A stretch of DNA of 64,000 nt from Desulfurobacterium sp. TC5-1 (GCF_000421485.1 NZ_ATXC01000001.1:124001-188000); one strand, 5' to 3'; positions 15,792 through 24,919 are shown, numbered from the stretch's first letter. Notes: a model not told the origin generated them from the letters alone. Program-made: numbers and translations.

Positions 15792-16598
15792 TTGTCGTCA
15801 GTGTTAAAGGTTGCTTTTCTTGGAGATGTTTCTGGAAGACCTGGTAGAAGAGCACTTCAGCTCTGGCTGGAAGAAAATAGAGGAAAGTATGATCTGTGTA
15901 TTGTTAATGGTGAGAATGCCGCAGCCGGTTTTGGTATAACAGAAAAGATAGTGAAAGCATTCCTCTCTCAGGGTGTAGATGTTATTACAATGGGAAACCA
16001 CACCTGGGACAAAAAGGAGATCTTTAATTTTATAGAGGATTATCCGCTACTCCGCCCCTTAAACTATCCAGAGGGTACTCCAGGAAAAGGTTTAATCAGA
16101 TTGAAGATTAAAGATGTTACAGTAACGGTAGTTAATCTTATGGGTAGGATTTATGTGGAGTGTCTTGATAATCCTTTTAGGGTTTTTGATGCCGTTCACT
16201 CTCGATTTCCTGAAGACCTTTTTATCGTGGATTTTCACGCAGAAGCAACATCTGAAAAGCAGGCGTTTGGTTATTATGTTGATGGAAGGGCCTGTGCCGT
16301 TTTAGGAACTCATACTCATGTGCAGACTGCTGATTTAAGACTGCTGCCTGAAGGAACCCTTTACATAACCGATGCTGGAATGTGCGGTGCGGTAGATTCT
16401 GTTATAGGGATGGATTTGAAAGAGAGCATTGATAGGTTTATTAAACAACTTCCAGTCCGTTTTAAGGTACCTGATAAACCTTCAAAGATTCAGGTATGCG
16501 GTGTTTCTTTTAATGTAGATGTAGAAAGCAGAAAAGTAATTTCTTTTGAAAGGATACAAAAAATTTATATAAGAGGTGAGGATGGCAACTATTCTTGA
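15792..16598 (+). CDS. ymdB: YmdB-family metallophosphoesterase
   Basis: A protein of 268 residues of the TIGR00282 family, dimetal phosphodiesterases with reported activity on 2',3'-cyclic nucleotides. Motifs: GDVSGRPGR, NGENAAAGFGIT, GNHTWDKKE, DFHAEATSEKQA and GTHTHVQTAD, which together supply the metal ligands. The TTG start at 15792 is six bases after GGGAG; a GTG at 15801 is the alternative. The last 17 bases overlap folD. Confidence 0.9.
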   Translation: MSSVLKVAFLGDVSGRPGRRALQLWLEENRGKYDLCIVNGENAAAGFGITEKIVKAFLSQGVDVITMGNHTWDKKEIFNFIEDYPLLRPLNYPEGTPGKGLIRLKIKDVTVTVVNLMGRIYVECLDNPFRVFDAVHSRFPEDLFIVDFHAEATSEKQAFGYYVDGRACAVLGTHTHVQTADLRLLPEGTLYITDAGMCGAVDSVIGMDLKESIDRFIKQLPVRFKVPDKPSKIQVCGVSFNVDVESRKVISFERIQKIYIRGEDGNYS

Positions 16599-17439
16599 TG
16601 GAAAGACACTTGCTGCAAAGATTAAAGAGGAATTGAAGGAAGAGGTGTCTGTTTTAAAAGGAAGGGTTGGTCGTGCACCAACTTTAGCTGTGGTACTTAT
16701 TGGTGATGATCCGGCAAGCCAGATTTATGTAAGGAATAAAGAGAGAACCTGTGAGGAGATAGGTGTAACATCTATAGGTATAAGGAAACCTGCTTCAATT
16801 TCTCAAGAAGAGCTTGAGGAGATAGTGAAAACTTTGAATGAACAAGAGGATGTTGACGGAATTTTAGTTCAGCTTCCTCTTCCTGAACATCTTGATTCTC
16901 AGAGAATAATTAATCTTATTGACCCTGCTAAGGATGTTGATGGTTTTCATCCTGTAAACATGGGAAAAGTTGTTCTGGGGCTTTTTGATGAAGGACTTAT
17001 GCCGTGCACTCCTTACGGTGTTATGAAGATATTCGAAGCTTACGGTATAGAGCTTGAAGGAAAGAATGCTGTTATGGTTGGTCACAGTAATATTGTAGGT
17101 AAACCTCTTGCAAATATGATGATAAATAAAAATGCTACTGTATCTGTCTGCCATGTATATACAAAAGATTTGAAAAGTTACACGATGAATGCTGATATTC
17201 TCTGTGTTGCAACAGGGGTTCCGCACCTTATAAAGTCTGATATGGTAAAGGAAGGCGCTGTAGTTATTGATATTGGTATAAGCAGAGTCGGCGGAAAAAT
17301 TGTAGGTGATGTTGATTTTGAGAATGTGAAAGAAAAAGTTTCTGCAATTACACCTGTTCCAGGTGGTGTTGGTCCCATGACAATAGCCATGTTGATGTAT
17401 AATACAGTTAAAGCGTTTAAATTAAGAGAGGGAATTTGA
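16582..17439 (+). CDS. folD: Bifunctional methylenetetrahydrofolate dehydrogenase/cyclohydrolase
   Basis: Interconverts 5,10-methylene- and 10-formyl-tetrahydrofolate. 285 residues from the ATG at 16582, which follows AGAGGTGAGG; an in-frame GTG at 16576 is part of that site. Conserved segments are YVRNKERTCEEIG with the catalytic lysine, VDGILVQLPLPEH, KDVDGFHPVNMG, GHSNIVGKPLANM and PVPGGVGPMT. Its TGA overlaps the TTG start of the ferredoxin gene. Confidence 0.96.
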   Translation: MATILDGKTLAAKIKEELKEEVSVLKGRVGRAPTLAVVLIGDDPASQIYVRNKERTCEEIGVTSIGIRKPASISQEELEEIVKTLNEQEDVDGILVQLPLPEHLDSQRIINLIDPAKDVDGFHPVNMGKVVLGLFDEGLMPCTPYGVMKIFEAYGIELEGKNAVMVGHSNIVGKPLANMMINKNATVSVCHVYTKDLKSYTMNADILCVATGVPHLIKSDMVKEGAVVIDIGISRVGGKIVGDVDFENVKEKVSAITPVPGGVGPMTIAMLMYNTVKAFKLREGI

Positions 17440-17630
17440 AAAATATACCTTATATTCATGTTGAGCTTTGCACCGGTTGTGGCATTTGTGTTGATGTTTG
17501 TCCTGTGGATGTTTTCGAAATGAGTGATGTAGGAAAGGCAGTTGTTGAGTATCCTGATAGGTGTATGGCGTGTCGGATATGTGAAGAGAACTGTCCCACC
17601 GATGCAATAGAGATTAAAGTTCTTGAATGA
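17436..17630 (+). CDS. Ferredoxin with two 4Fe-4S clusters
   Basis: A protein of 64 residues with two complete CxxCxxCxxxCP motifs, CTGCGICVDVCP and CMACRICEENCP. It starts at TTG 17436, overlapping the folD stop by four bases. It is likely a soluble low-potential electron carrier or a small subunit for a partner elsewhere. No oxidoreductase sits next to it. Confidence 0.88.
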   Translation: MKNIPYIHVELCTGCGICVDVCPVDVFEMSDVGKAVVEYPDRCMACRICEENCPTDAIEIKVLE

Positions 17631-17693
17631 CTAAATGACTATTTCCTTCCGGTGTGTTAAATTTAATTTTAGAATTTTTCGGAGGATAGGTTA

Positions 17694-17999
17694 ATGACGT
17701 TTAAACAGCTTCTTTATTCCATTTTTATTGCGGCTATTGTAATAGCTGTTTCTCTCTTTGCACTTTCAAACTTTCAGGACGTTAATGTTGTGATTCCTTT
17801 TGTCGGTGCCTACAAAACAAAGTTATTCATGCTGATAATTATTTCATATATAGCCGGATTTCTAACTGCAGCTTTCCTATCTCTTCTAACAAGGCTTTTT
17901 TCTATTTCTTTCAGGAGAGGGAAAAAGAGTGAGAATAGATCAGTTTCTGAAACTTTCAAGGATAATAAAGAGGAGAAATCAGGCGAAGATACTGTGTGA
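17694..17999 (+). CDS. LapA-domain (DUF1049) membrane protein
   Basis: A protein of 101 residues with two membrane helices (about 8-27 and 43-67) joined by a short segment containing VNVVIPF, the pattern of LapA/YciS proteins, which in E. coli act with LapB in lipopolysaccharide control. The charged C-terminal tail is encoded in DNA that also encodes the start of the S4-domain protein in another frame (71-base overlap). Confidence 0.7.
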   Translation: MTFKQLLYSIFIAAIVIAVSLFALSNFQDVNVVIPFVGAYKTKLFMLIIISYIAGFLTAAFLSLLTRLFSISFRRGKKSENRSVSETFKDNKEEKSGEDTV

Positions 18000-18216
18000 T
18001 GAAGGTGTTGTAAGGGTGAACGGTAGCGTTGTTAAAGCTTCAAAAGATGTAAAAGAGGGGGATGTCGTAGAAATAGATACTGTTAATAGGTACTTAAAAT
18101 TTAGAATTGATGCCGTTCCTGCCGGGAAAAACGTTTCCAAAAAGATGGCACGTGAATTAATAACAATAATTGAAGATAAGAAAAAATCTATATCAGATAT
18201 TATTGACCTTATTTGA
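17929..18216 (+). CDS. S4-domain RNA-binding protein (RqcP/Hsp15-like)
   Basis: A protein of 95 residues with an S4 domain over most of its length: RIDQFLKLSRIIKRR, the CDEGVVRVNG turn, and GDVVEID. Small S4 proteins of this type bind stalled 50S subunits with peptidyl-tRNA (RqcP, Hsp15). The GTG start at 17929 follows AGGAGAGGG and lies inside the lapA gene. Confidence 0.82.
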   Translation: MRIDQFLKLSRIIKRRNQAKILCDEGVVRVNGSVVKASKDVKEGDVVEIDTVNRYLKFRIDAVPAGKNVSKKMARELITIIEDKKKSISDIIDLI

Positions 18217-18240
18217 ACCTTTCTCAGAGTGTTGTAAAAT
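18213..18240 (+). promoter_or_regulatory. Candidate promoter for the acyl ligase gene
   Basis: TTGAAC, 16-base spacer, TAAAAT, about 40 bases before the ATG at 18281. The -35 begins within the last codons of the S4-domain gene. Confidence 0.45.
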
Positions 18241-18280
18241 AAAGCGTCTTCTAAATACTTTTTGTTGTGGAGGTCTGTTA

Positions 18281-19855
18281 ATGTTTCTTGAGAGAGTAGT
18301 TGATAATCTTGACAAGAAAGCAGATAGGGTGATTCTTATTGGCAAGAAAGACGGTAAGTATATCCCTTTAACATTTAAAGATCTTAAAAAGAGGATCTCT
18401 GTGATTCAGGATAACTTACCTGAATTAAATGAGGAGGATAGAGTTGTTATCTTTATGGAAAATTCGCCCTTATGGATTGCTTCGCTGTTTGCCATTATGT
18501 TTAAAGGAGGTATTGCTGTTCCTGCAGATTATCTACTTTCCGAGAAAGAGCTTTTCAATATATTCAGGGATTCTCAGCCCCGTTACATAATTACCTCTTC
18601 TGCCAATAAGGAAAAGGTAAGGGCGGCTGTCAGGAAGCTTGGTTATCACCCTTCGATTGTAATTGTTGATAATCTTTCCTTCGAGGAAGAAAAGCCTTTA
18701 ACAGTTAAAATTCCAGACATTGAAGAAGTTGCCGTTATTCTTTACACATCAGGAACAACTGGAAATCCAAAGGGTGTGATGCTTACCTATAAAAATCTTA
18801 ATCACAATATTGAAGGAATAGAAGATACTGGTGTTTTGAGAGATGATGACCGTTTTGCAGCAATTTTACCTTTTCATCATACATATCCGTTGCTTGTTAC
18901 GGCACTGCTTCCTGTTGTTGAAGGTCTTCCGGTTGCTTTCATAGAGAAGTTGACACCTAACGATATTTTATCCACGATTAGAGACCAGAATGTAACTATA
19001 ATGGTTGGTGTTCCGAAGTTATATCAGGTTATCTACCATAACATTATGGTTGAGATAGGTAAGCTTTCGGGACCCAAGAAAAAATTAGTTAATTCAGCTT
19101 TGAAATTATTCCGTAAAGTTGGTGTAAAGAAGCTTCAAAAAGCGGTATTTAAGGAAGTTCACAGAAAGATAGGTCCGTCTCTAAGGTTTATGATTTCAGG
19201 AGGTGCCAAGCTGAACGTTGAAGTTGCTAAAGGCCTGGAGGCTTTGGGCTTTAATGTTCTTGAAGGATACGGTCTTACGGAAACGTCTCCTCTTGTTTCT
19301 GTTAACAGGCCTGATAAGAAAAAAATAGGTTCTGCAGGTCCTCCGATTAAAGGTGTTGAGGTGAAAATAGTCAACGGTGAAATTGCCGTGAAGGGTGACA
19401 ACGTTATGAAAGGTTACTATAACCGTCCTGAAGAGACGGAAGCGGTTATAAGAGATGGCTGGTTTTATACGGGGGATTTAGGCTTTATAGATGATGACGG
19501 TTTTATTCACATTACAGGTCGTGCGAAGGATGTAATTGTTCTTGATAACGGTAAAAATGTCTATCCTGAAGATATTGAGAATGAGGTTTTTAAAAGCAAT
19601 TACATTCTTGAAGTTGGCGTTTTTGAGGACGGAGGTGTCATAAAGGCAATTATTCGTCCAGACTTTGAACTTTTGATAGAAGAGGGAATAGAAGACATTC
19701 ATGAGTTTATAAAGCAGGAGATTAAAAAGACCACGAGACATCTTCAGTCTTATAAGAAGATAAAGGAATTTAAGATAACTGATAGGGAACTGCCGAGAAC
19801 CAGAATAGGAAAGTTGAGGAGGTTTATGCTTCCTGACATGTATAAAGAGATTTAA
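18281..19855 (+). CDS. AMP-dependent acyl-CoA/acyl-ACP synthetase
   Basis: A protein of 524 residues of the ANL adenylating superfamily, closest in layout to long-chain fatty acid ligases. The P-loop is LYTSGTTGNPKGVM, then LPFHHTYPL, EGYGLTETSPL, DGWFYTGDLG and the hinge GRAKDVIVLDNGKNVYPEDIE. PRTRIGKLRR contains the C-terminal catalytic lysine. The ATG at 18281 follows GGAGG; a longer upstream frame runs through the S4 gene end and is rejected. Acyl chain length and acceptor cannot be read. Its stop is one base from the 3' end of the opposing tRNA gene. Confidence 0.85.
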   Translation: MFLERVVDNLDKKADRVILIGKKDGKYIPLTFKDLKKRISVIQDNLPELNEEDRVVIFMENSPLWIASLFAIMFKGGIAVPADYLLSEKELFNIFRDSQPRYIITSSANKEKVRAAVRKLGYHPSIVIVDNLSFEEEKPLTVKIPDIEEVAVILYTSGTTGNPKGVMLTYKNLNHNIEGIEDTGVLRDDDRFAAILPFHHTYPLLVTALLPVVEGLPVAFIEKLTPNDILSTIRDQNVTIMVGVPKLYQVIYHNIMVEIGKLSGPKKKLVNSALKLFRKVGVKKLQKAVFKEVHRKIGPSLRFMISGGAKLNVEVAKGLEALGFNVLEGYGLTETSPLVSVNRPDKKKIGSAGPPIKGVEVKIVNGEIAVKGDNVMKGYYNRPEETEAVIRDGWFYTGDLGFIDDDGFIHITGRAKDVIVLDNGKNVYPEDIENEVFKSNYILEVGVFEDGGVIKAIIRPDFELLIEEGIEDIHEFIKQEIKKTTRHLQSYKKIKEFKITDRELPRTRIGKLRRFMLPDMYKEI

Positions 19856-19856
19856 G

Positions 19857-19931
19857 TGGTAGGACCGAGGGGTTTCGAACCCCTGACCTCCACCGCGTCA
19901 AGGTGGCGCTCTCCCGCTGAGCTACGGTCCT
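19857..19931 (-). tRNA. tRNA-Val, anticodon GAC
   Basis: A cloverleaf of 75 bases including an encoded CCA. The acceptor arms AGGACCG and CGGTCCT pair fully. The D arm is GCTC-GAGC, the anticodon stem CCACC-GGTGG holds loop TTGACGC with anticodon GAC (valine), and the T arm AGGGG-CCCCT has loop TTCGAAA. The gene is on the minus strand and its CCA end almost touches the stop codon of the plus-strand acyl ligase gene. Confidence 0.96.
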
Positions 19932-19946
19932 ACATGACAATGCTAA

Positions 19947-19974
19947 AATATAGCCCCAATCTTTTCTGTTGCAA
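19947..19974 (-). promoter_or_regulatory. Promoter of tRNA-Val
   Basis: On the minus strand TTGCAA, 16-base spacer, TATATT. Transcription would start about nine bases before the mature 5' end, which suits a tRNA with a short leader. Confidence 0.55.
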
Positions 19975-19983
19975 GTCTTTTTA

Positions 19984-20991
19984 TCACTGTGCGTAACTGT
20001 GAAGTCCTGGCAGAATGAGATTTACACCGTAGTATGTGAATATAACGCACAGGAATCCGATGATTGTAAAGTAAGCAAGGGGTTTTCCGGAAAGACCTTT
20101 GATATATCTTGCATGCAGGTATGCTGAATACACAAGCCACGTAATCAATGACCATGTCTCTTTTGGATCCCAGGACCAGTAACCGCCCCAGGCATATTTA
20201 GCCCATACGGCACCCAATATGATACCAATTGTCAGGAATACGAATCCAACAGCTGCGGATTGATACATGATGTCTTCAAGCGTTTCAATTGAAGGAAGAT
20301 ATTTTGAATATTTGCTTTTGTTAAGCCATATGAGGAATAGCGTAAACAGTCCTGCTGCAACTACCGATATTGCCAAAAACATCAGTATGTTTGTTCTGTA
20401 GGCAGAATAGACAATGAAAAATACGGTGAAGACAGTTGTAAGAAATACAACAGCCCAGTCGGTTCTGTTTGCATCTTCCCTTTTTGCAAAATATGCGAAT
20501 GCCACACCTGCACTAACTGCAAAACCGGCGTATCCGATAAAGGTTGTAACAACGTGGAAGAGCAACCAGTTGCTCTGGAGAGCAGGAACGAGCGGCTGGG
20601 CTTCTGGATTAAATCCTAAGATTTGTGTTGAAGCTTCCGAAATTACTGCTATGGGAAGAACAAACATCCCAAAGATTTTGTTCTTGTACTTCTTTTCAAA
20701 AATGAGGTAGATGATTACTATTGACCACCCAAAGAGCATCAGTGATTCGTACATGTTTGTGAAGGGTGCGTACTTGTAAAAGGCAAGCCAGTCACTTACC
20801 ATGTTTAGCTTTGCTTTCTCCATGCCTCTTACCACAAATGCAGCACCTTGAACTCCAACACCTAAAATTGAAAGGTAGGTGGCAATCTTGCCGGCTGTTT
20901 CCGATTTTGAAAATGCATGGATTGTGTAGAAAACAGAAGCGGCAAGAAAAATCACCATTCCAATGTTAAAGAGCTGGACAGAATTAATCAT
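19984..20991 (-). CDS. ccsA: Cytochrome c assembly protein CcsA/CcsB (heme handling)
   Basis: A System II cytochrome c synthase half, 335 residues with about eight membrane helices. The tryptophan-rich WWD motif that holds heme is WGGYWSWDPKETWSLITW near residue 270, and conserved histidines flank it. It overlaps resB by eight bases; the two form the heme exporter/ligase. The multiheme cytochrome at 54.2 kb is a plausible client. Confidence 0.92.
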   Translation of the reverse strand: MINSVQLFNIGMVIFLAASVFYTIHAFSKSETAGKIATYLSILGVGVQGAAFVVRGMEKAKLNMVSDWLAFYKYAPFTNMYESLMLFGWSIVIIYLIFEKKYKNKIFGMFVLPIAVISEASTQILGFNPEAQPLVPALQSNWLLFHVVTTFIGYAGFAVSAGVAFAYFAKREDANRTDWAVVFLTTVFTVFFIVYSAYRTNILMFLAISVVAAGLFTLFLIWLNKSKYSKYLPSIETLEDIMYQSAAVGFVFLTIGIILGAVWAKYAWGGYWSWDPKETWSLITWLVYSAYLHARYIKGLSGKPLAYFTIIGFLCVIFTYYGVNLILPGLHSYAQ

Positions 20992-22345
20992 GGTTTTCCT
21001 CCTTAGGGGCTAAAATATTGCAGTATGAAGACTTAAGAACCCCTAAGATTTTATCCATATCTTTTTCTAAAGACTCAAAACCTTTATTTGTTCTTCCCGC
21101 GATTACGATGTTTACTTTGCCTTCTTTTATCTGCTTTATCCTTGCCAGGATTCTTTTATGAGGAATAAAGAAGGCAACGAACAGGCCTATTACCATTATC
21201 GTGCTTCCCACCCATACAACCCAGGTTCCCGGGTCGTAGGATACCTGGAGTCCGGTGTAATAAGCCATGTCAGCACCACCTATCGCTACAAACTGTCCGG
21301 TTTGGGGAATTCTATACCACTGACCTGACACCATTTTCGCCTGGGCTATGGTTTCACCTTTTTTGGTAATCAGATTGACAAATATAAAACGTCCGTCCAT
21401 CGCAACAGGTGATAGGTAGTATTCAGTTCCATCTTTCCCCTTTCCGATATAGAAAGGTTGCCCCAGCGCGTCTATAATAGGTTCTTCTTTAGCATTTTCT
21501 GTTTTTTTTCTAAAGAAATAGATTCTTCCTTTCCCGTAATTTGCCTGATAAAAATATATGCCTCTGTACGACAACGGTGTGTTGACCACAATTTTTTGTT
21601 TTTTTACTGTTTTACCTTTTTCTATTACTTCAAGGTCGCTTATGTAGGCTTTTGGCATTCCGGACGGATAAAAATCTATTGTGAATTTGTCACATTTGAT
21701 GTCAAATGGAAGTTCTATAATTTTTCCGTTTCCAAATAGTGTTACAAGGTTGCTTTCAGAACCTTCGGCAAGATTCATATATCCTCTATATCCAAAAATA
21801 GCGGTTAATAGACCACCTATAAGAACTATTAAAATACCTGCATGAACAATATAAACGCCGAATCTTGCAAAAACGTGTTTATCTGCGAACACGTATCTTG
21901 TATTTTCTTCATCTGAAGGAACCTTTTCAGGTTTATATCCCATCTGTTTAAGGATTGCAGTCAACTTTTCTGCTACTTCGTCAGAGTTGCCGGCTGAGAG
22001 AGTTAATCTGTGAACGAGTTTGTAAGCGTTTTCAGCTCCTTCTTTTAATTTCTTTTTCGGGTGTTTAGCAATCTTCCATATTTTAGGGAGACGTTCTATG
22101 GAACAGACTGTAAGGTTAATTGCAAGTAGAACAAGGAGCAGGATATACCACCAGGAATGGTAAACGTCAGTAAACCCCAAAAATTTAAATATTTTGTAGG
22201 TTACCTCACCATATTCTCTTAAATATTTATCCGGGTTCTGTTGCTGTTCGACAATTGTTCCTATGATGGATGTTACGGCAAGGGAGAGCAGGATTATTAT
22301 GGCAACCTTTACTGAACTGAAGAGTTTGTATAGCGATTTGAGCAT
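20984..22345 (-). CDS. resB: Cytochrome c biogenesis protein ResB/Ccs1
   Basis: A protein of 453 residues with three N-terminal membrane helices (about 11-30, 65-83, 165-185), a long periplasmic domain and a fourth helix near 380-400 (WVVWVGSTIMVIG). The N-terminal segment VTSIIGTIVEQQ and the helix with LLLVLLAINLTVCSI are typical of Ccs1. It works with CcsA to attach heme to CXXCH motifs in the periplasm. It is first in the pair, with 37 bases to the amidohydrolase end. Confidence 0.9.
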   Translation of the reverse strand: MLKSLYKLFSSVKVAIIILLSLAVTSIIGTIVEQQQNPDKYLREYGEVTYKIFKFLGFTDVYHSWWYILLLVLLAINLTVCSIERLPKIWKIAKHPKKKLKEGAENAYKLVHRLTLSAGNSDEVAEKLTAILKQMGYKPEKVPSDEENTRYVFADKHVFARFGVYIVHAGILIVLIGGLLTAIFGYRGYMNLAEGSESNLVTLFGNGKIIELPFDIKCDKFTIDFYPSGMPKAYISDLEVIEKGKTVKKQKIVVNTPLSYRGIYFYQANYGKGRIYFFRKKTENAKEEPIIDALGQPFYIGKGKDGTEYYLSPVAMDGRFIFVNLITKKGETIAQAKMVSGQWYRIPQTGQFVAIGGADMAYYTGLQVSYDPGTWVVWVGSTIMVIGLFVAFFIPHKRILARIKQIKEGKVNIVIAGRTNKGFESLEKDMDKILGVLKSSYCNILAPKEENHD

Positions 22346-22382
22346 TAAATCCTCCGCTGTCTGTATTCATCGCTAATGATTT

Positions 22383-23540
22383 TCAATTATCGGAAAACTG
22401 CCTAAGAGAATTTAACACTTTTTCGCCTTTCAAGTCAAATGCGTTTACCTTAATATCATCCATAAGGAGAGCTGTGAGGGGATCACTGATCCGTTTTTCT
22501 GTTGTGATGGCGGTAAGTATGCCGCTCCTCCTGTAGTCACTTTCAATGTTTAAAACTTTTGCCCCACCTATTGTTGCGGCTTTTAAAAGTTTTTTGATGT
22601 TGACTTTTCCTTCCGTTTTTATGTATGTTGTTTTTATCTCTGAAATCATCGATAGAGAGGTGTTGGAGCTGAGTCCATCCGTGCCCATTGCCAGTTTTTC
22701 GTAGTCTATCAAAAACTCAACGTCAGGAAAGCCCGTTTTGAGAAAAATGTTGCTTCTTGGACAGATTACAATGCCACACCCTTTTTCCATGAGTTTTTCT
22801 AACTCTTTTCTTGAGAGATTTGTACAGTGAACGGCAATAAGCAAAGGCGTGAGTACACCTATCTTTTCGAGGTACGTTATAATATTTTCTGCGTACACAT
22901 TTTCAAACCGCTTTCTGCCTATTGTAGGGTATATGAGGGTTTCAAACAGGTTGGGTTCACCTCTTACAAATTTCTGTTCCTCTGCCGTTTCTCCTACGTG
23001 CATCTGGTAAAGAGTTCCATACTTTAAAGATTTTTTCACAGCTTTTTTCATTGTTTCTACGGAAGTTGAATATACTGCATGAATGGATAGTGGCGGTTCT
23101 GCATTTTCGTTGAAGAATTTTCCAAGGATTTCGTTAAAGACGATGCCGTTTTGAACGATGTTTCGTGAAACACCAAACGATGAAATGTCACCAAAAAAGC
23201 TCGTTCCCCATTTTTCTGAAAGTTCTATACCTCTATTTACACCATTTTTTATCTCTTCTTTGTCAAGTTTCTGTCTGTTTGATATTATCCATAAAAGCCA
23301 ATCAAAGAAAGACTCTATCTTTGAAGGCTCAAAATCCATAAGAGAGAGTTCAAGATGTGTGTGCGCATTTACAAAAGATGGAATAATTATAGTATTTGCA
23401 AGTTTTAATTTTTCGTGAAACTCACCTTCTGGTTCATATCTTAAAAAATCAATTTTACCGTTGTGAAATACAAGCCATCCGTCCTTTATGATGTTCATGT
23501 CAAAATCAATTATGTAATCAGCACCAAGAGCTTTTCTCAC
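22383..23540 (-). CDS. Amidohydrolase, probable aminofutalosine deaminase family
   Basis: A protein of 385 residues of the metal-dependent deaminase/chlorohydrolase superfamily. Metal motif NAHTHLELSLMDFEPS, then the histidine in MHVGETAEEQ, AVHCTNLS, and the aspartate in MGTDGLSSNTSLSMISEI. The TDGLSSN-SLS segment and spacing resemble the Helicobacter/Campylobacter-type enzyme that deaminates aminodeoxyfutalosine in menaquinone synthesis. The family is sure, the substrate is inferred. The gene overlaps the nucleotidyltransferase by four bases. Confidence 0.75.
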   Translation of the reverse strand: MRKALGADYIIDFDMNIIKDGWLVFHNGKIDFLRYEPEGEFHEKLKLANTIIIPSFVNAHTHLELSLMDFEPSKIESFFDWLLWIISNRQKLDKEEIKNGVNRGIELSEKWGTSFFGDISSFGVSRNIVQNGIVFNEILGKFFNENAEPPLSIHAVYSTSVETMKKAVKKSLKYGTLYQMHVGETAEEQKFVRGEPNLFETLIYPTIGRKRFENVYAENIITYLEKIGVLTPLLIAVHCTNLSRKELEKLMEKGCGIVICPRSNIFLKTGFPDVEFLIDYEKLAMGTDGLSSNTSLSMISEIKTTYIKTEGKVNIKKLLKAATIGGAKVLNIESDYRRSGILTAITTEKRISDPLTALLMDDIKVNAFDLKGEKVLNSLRQFSDN

Positions 23541-24919
23541 GGTGAGAAACCTTTTATAATTTTTTCTGCTTCATCTTTTGTCTTAATAAGTCCTAAAGCC
23601 TGGAATTCAAGCAGTTTTTCCTTTATTTTACCTACAGCTTTTCCTTCGTTCAAGCCTTTTATTTCCATAATCTCTTTTCCTGAAAGGAGCGGTTTCAGGT
23701 TTTTTACCTTTAAGTAGAAATTTATTACTTTTTCATTTAAAAACCAGATGAATTCTTCTGAGATTTTTTCCATTTTTTCAGAAGTAGCTTTGAAATCGGC
23801 GATGCTGTGAACGGCAATTAGAGGTAGTAGATTACCTGCTTCTTTAATGAATCTGTACGTTGCTTTTTGGGTAAGTTTTCTTTCTTTAAAAAGTTGAAAC
23901 AGAAAAAAAGGTCTTAGATGTAATTTTATAATTTTTTTCACTGCGGAAGCGGTTTTTTTCCCAAATCCAAGGTATAAAAGTCTCTTTTCGGCCAATTCTC
24001 CACCTACTTTGTCGTGGTTGTAAAATGTTAAATAGCAGTTTTTTTTCTTTACTGTGATGGGTTTGCCTATGTCATGTAAAAGGGCGGTTAAAATTAGCAG
24101 TTCTCTTCCGGATAAGCTGCCTGAAAAACGAGCGTTTTCTATTTCTTTAACAATTTTTGGGTTTAGCGTTTCTGGCTTGTTTAAAATGGTGCAGATGTAT
24201 TCAACTGTTTTCATTGTATGGGTTATCAAAGAGTACTGATGTAAGCCTGATGGTGGGATTTTCTCTTCTTCTGCCAGTTCTGGAAAGAGGATATAAAGAA
24301 CATTAAGTTTTCTCATGTCTATAAAGGCTTTGTATGCTTCTTTTATTTTAGTGATTTTTATAAGTTCTTCTCTCACTCTTTCAACAGGTTCTCTTTCCAA
24401 TAATTTGCCGTATTTGTACGTACCTTTTATAAACCCTTCGGAGTATGAGAATCTGAATCTGTTTTTGATCCTTATCCCTCTCAGGATTCTGACAGGATCT
24501 TTCTGGAGAGAAGAAAAGGATACGGGTTTAAGTATTTTTGATGATATGTCTTTTAATCCGCCTGAGGGGTCAATGATTTTTTTATCTTTCAGACTGTAAG
24601 CGATGGCATTAATTGTAAAGTCTCTTGATAGGAGATCTTCTTCAAGGGTTTTCTGAATTTCCGTTATGTCAATTCTGGTGTTGTCAAGATAAAGAGTAAA
24701 TACAGGTTTTTCCTTAGTATAAAGGAAGCCTTTTTGTCCGGTTGATTTTTGTATGCAGTCAACGGTTTTATTAAGTGGAGATGAAACAACGATATCTATG
24801 TCTTTTAGTTCCTTTTCACCTAAAAGGGAATCTCTTACTGCACCGCCGACAACGTATCCGTTCCTGATACAGGATAAGATTTCTTTAATCTTCTCTTCAA
24901 CTCTATGGAGTTTTTCCAT
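23537..24919 (-). CDS. CCA-type tRNA nucleotidyltransferase with HD domain
   Basis: A protein of 460 residues of the class II polymerase-beta family. GGAVRDSLLGEKELKDIDIVV has the GG motif and the metal-binding DxD; RDFTINAIAY and EPVERVREEL are the flexible-loop and nucleotide-template motifs. An HD domain (LLHDIGKP) follows at about 285-390. In Aquifex the CC- and A-adding activities are on separate proteins; whether this is one of a split pair or a full CCA enzyme cannot be decided by eye. Confidence 0.85.
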   Translation of the reverse strand: MEKLHRVEEKIKEILSCIRNGYVVGGAVRDSLLGEKELKDIDIVVSSPLNKTVDCIQKSTGQKGFLYTKEKPVFTLYLDNTRIDITEIQKTLEEDLLSRDFTINAIAYSLKDKKIIDPSGGLKDISSKILKPVSFSSLQKDPVRILRGIRIKNRFRFSYSEGFIKGTYKYGKLLEREPVERVREELIKITKIKEAYKAFIDMRKLNVLYILFPELAEEEKIPPSGLHQYSLITHTMKTVEYICTILNKPETLNPKIVKEIENARFSGSLSGRELLILTALLHDIGKPITVKKKNCYLTFYNHDKVGGELAEKRLLYLGFGKKTASAVKKIIKLHLRPFFLFQLFKERKLTQKATYRFIKEAGNLLPLIAVHSIADFKATSEKMEKISEEFIWFLNEKVINFYLKVKNLKPLLSGKEIMEIKGLNEGKAVGKIKEKLLEFQALGLIKTKDEAEKIIKGFSP

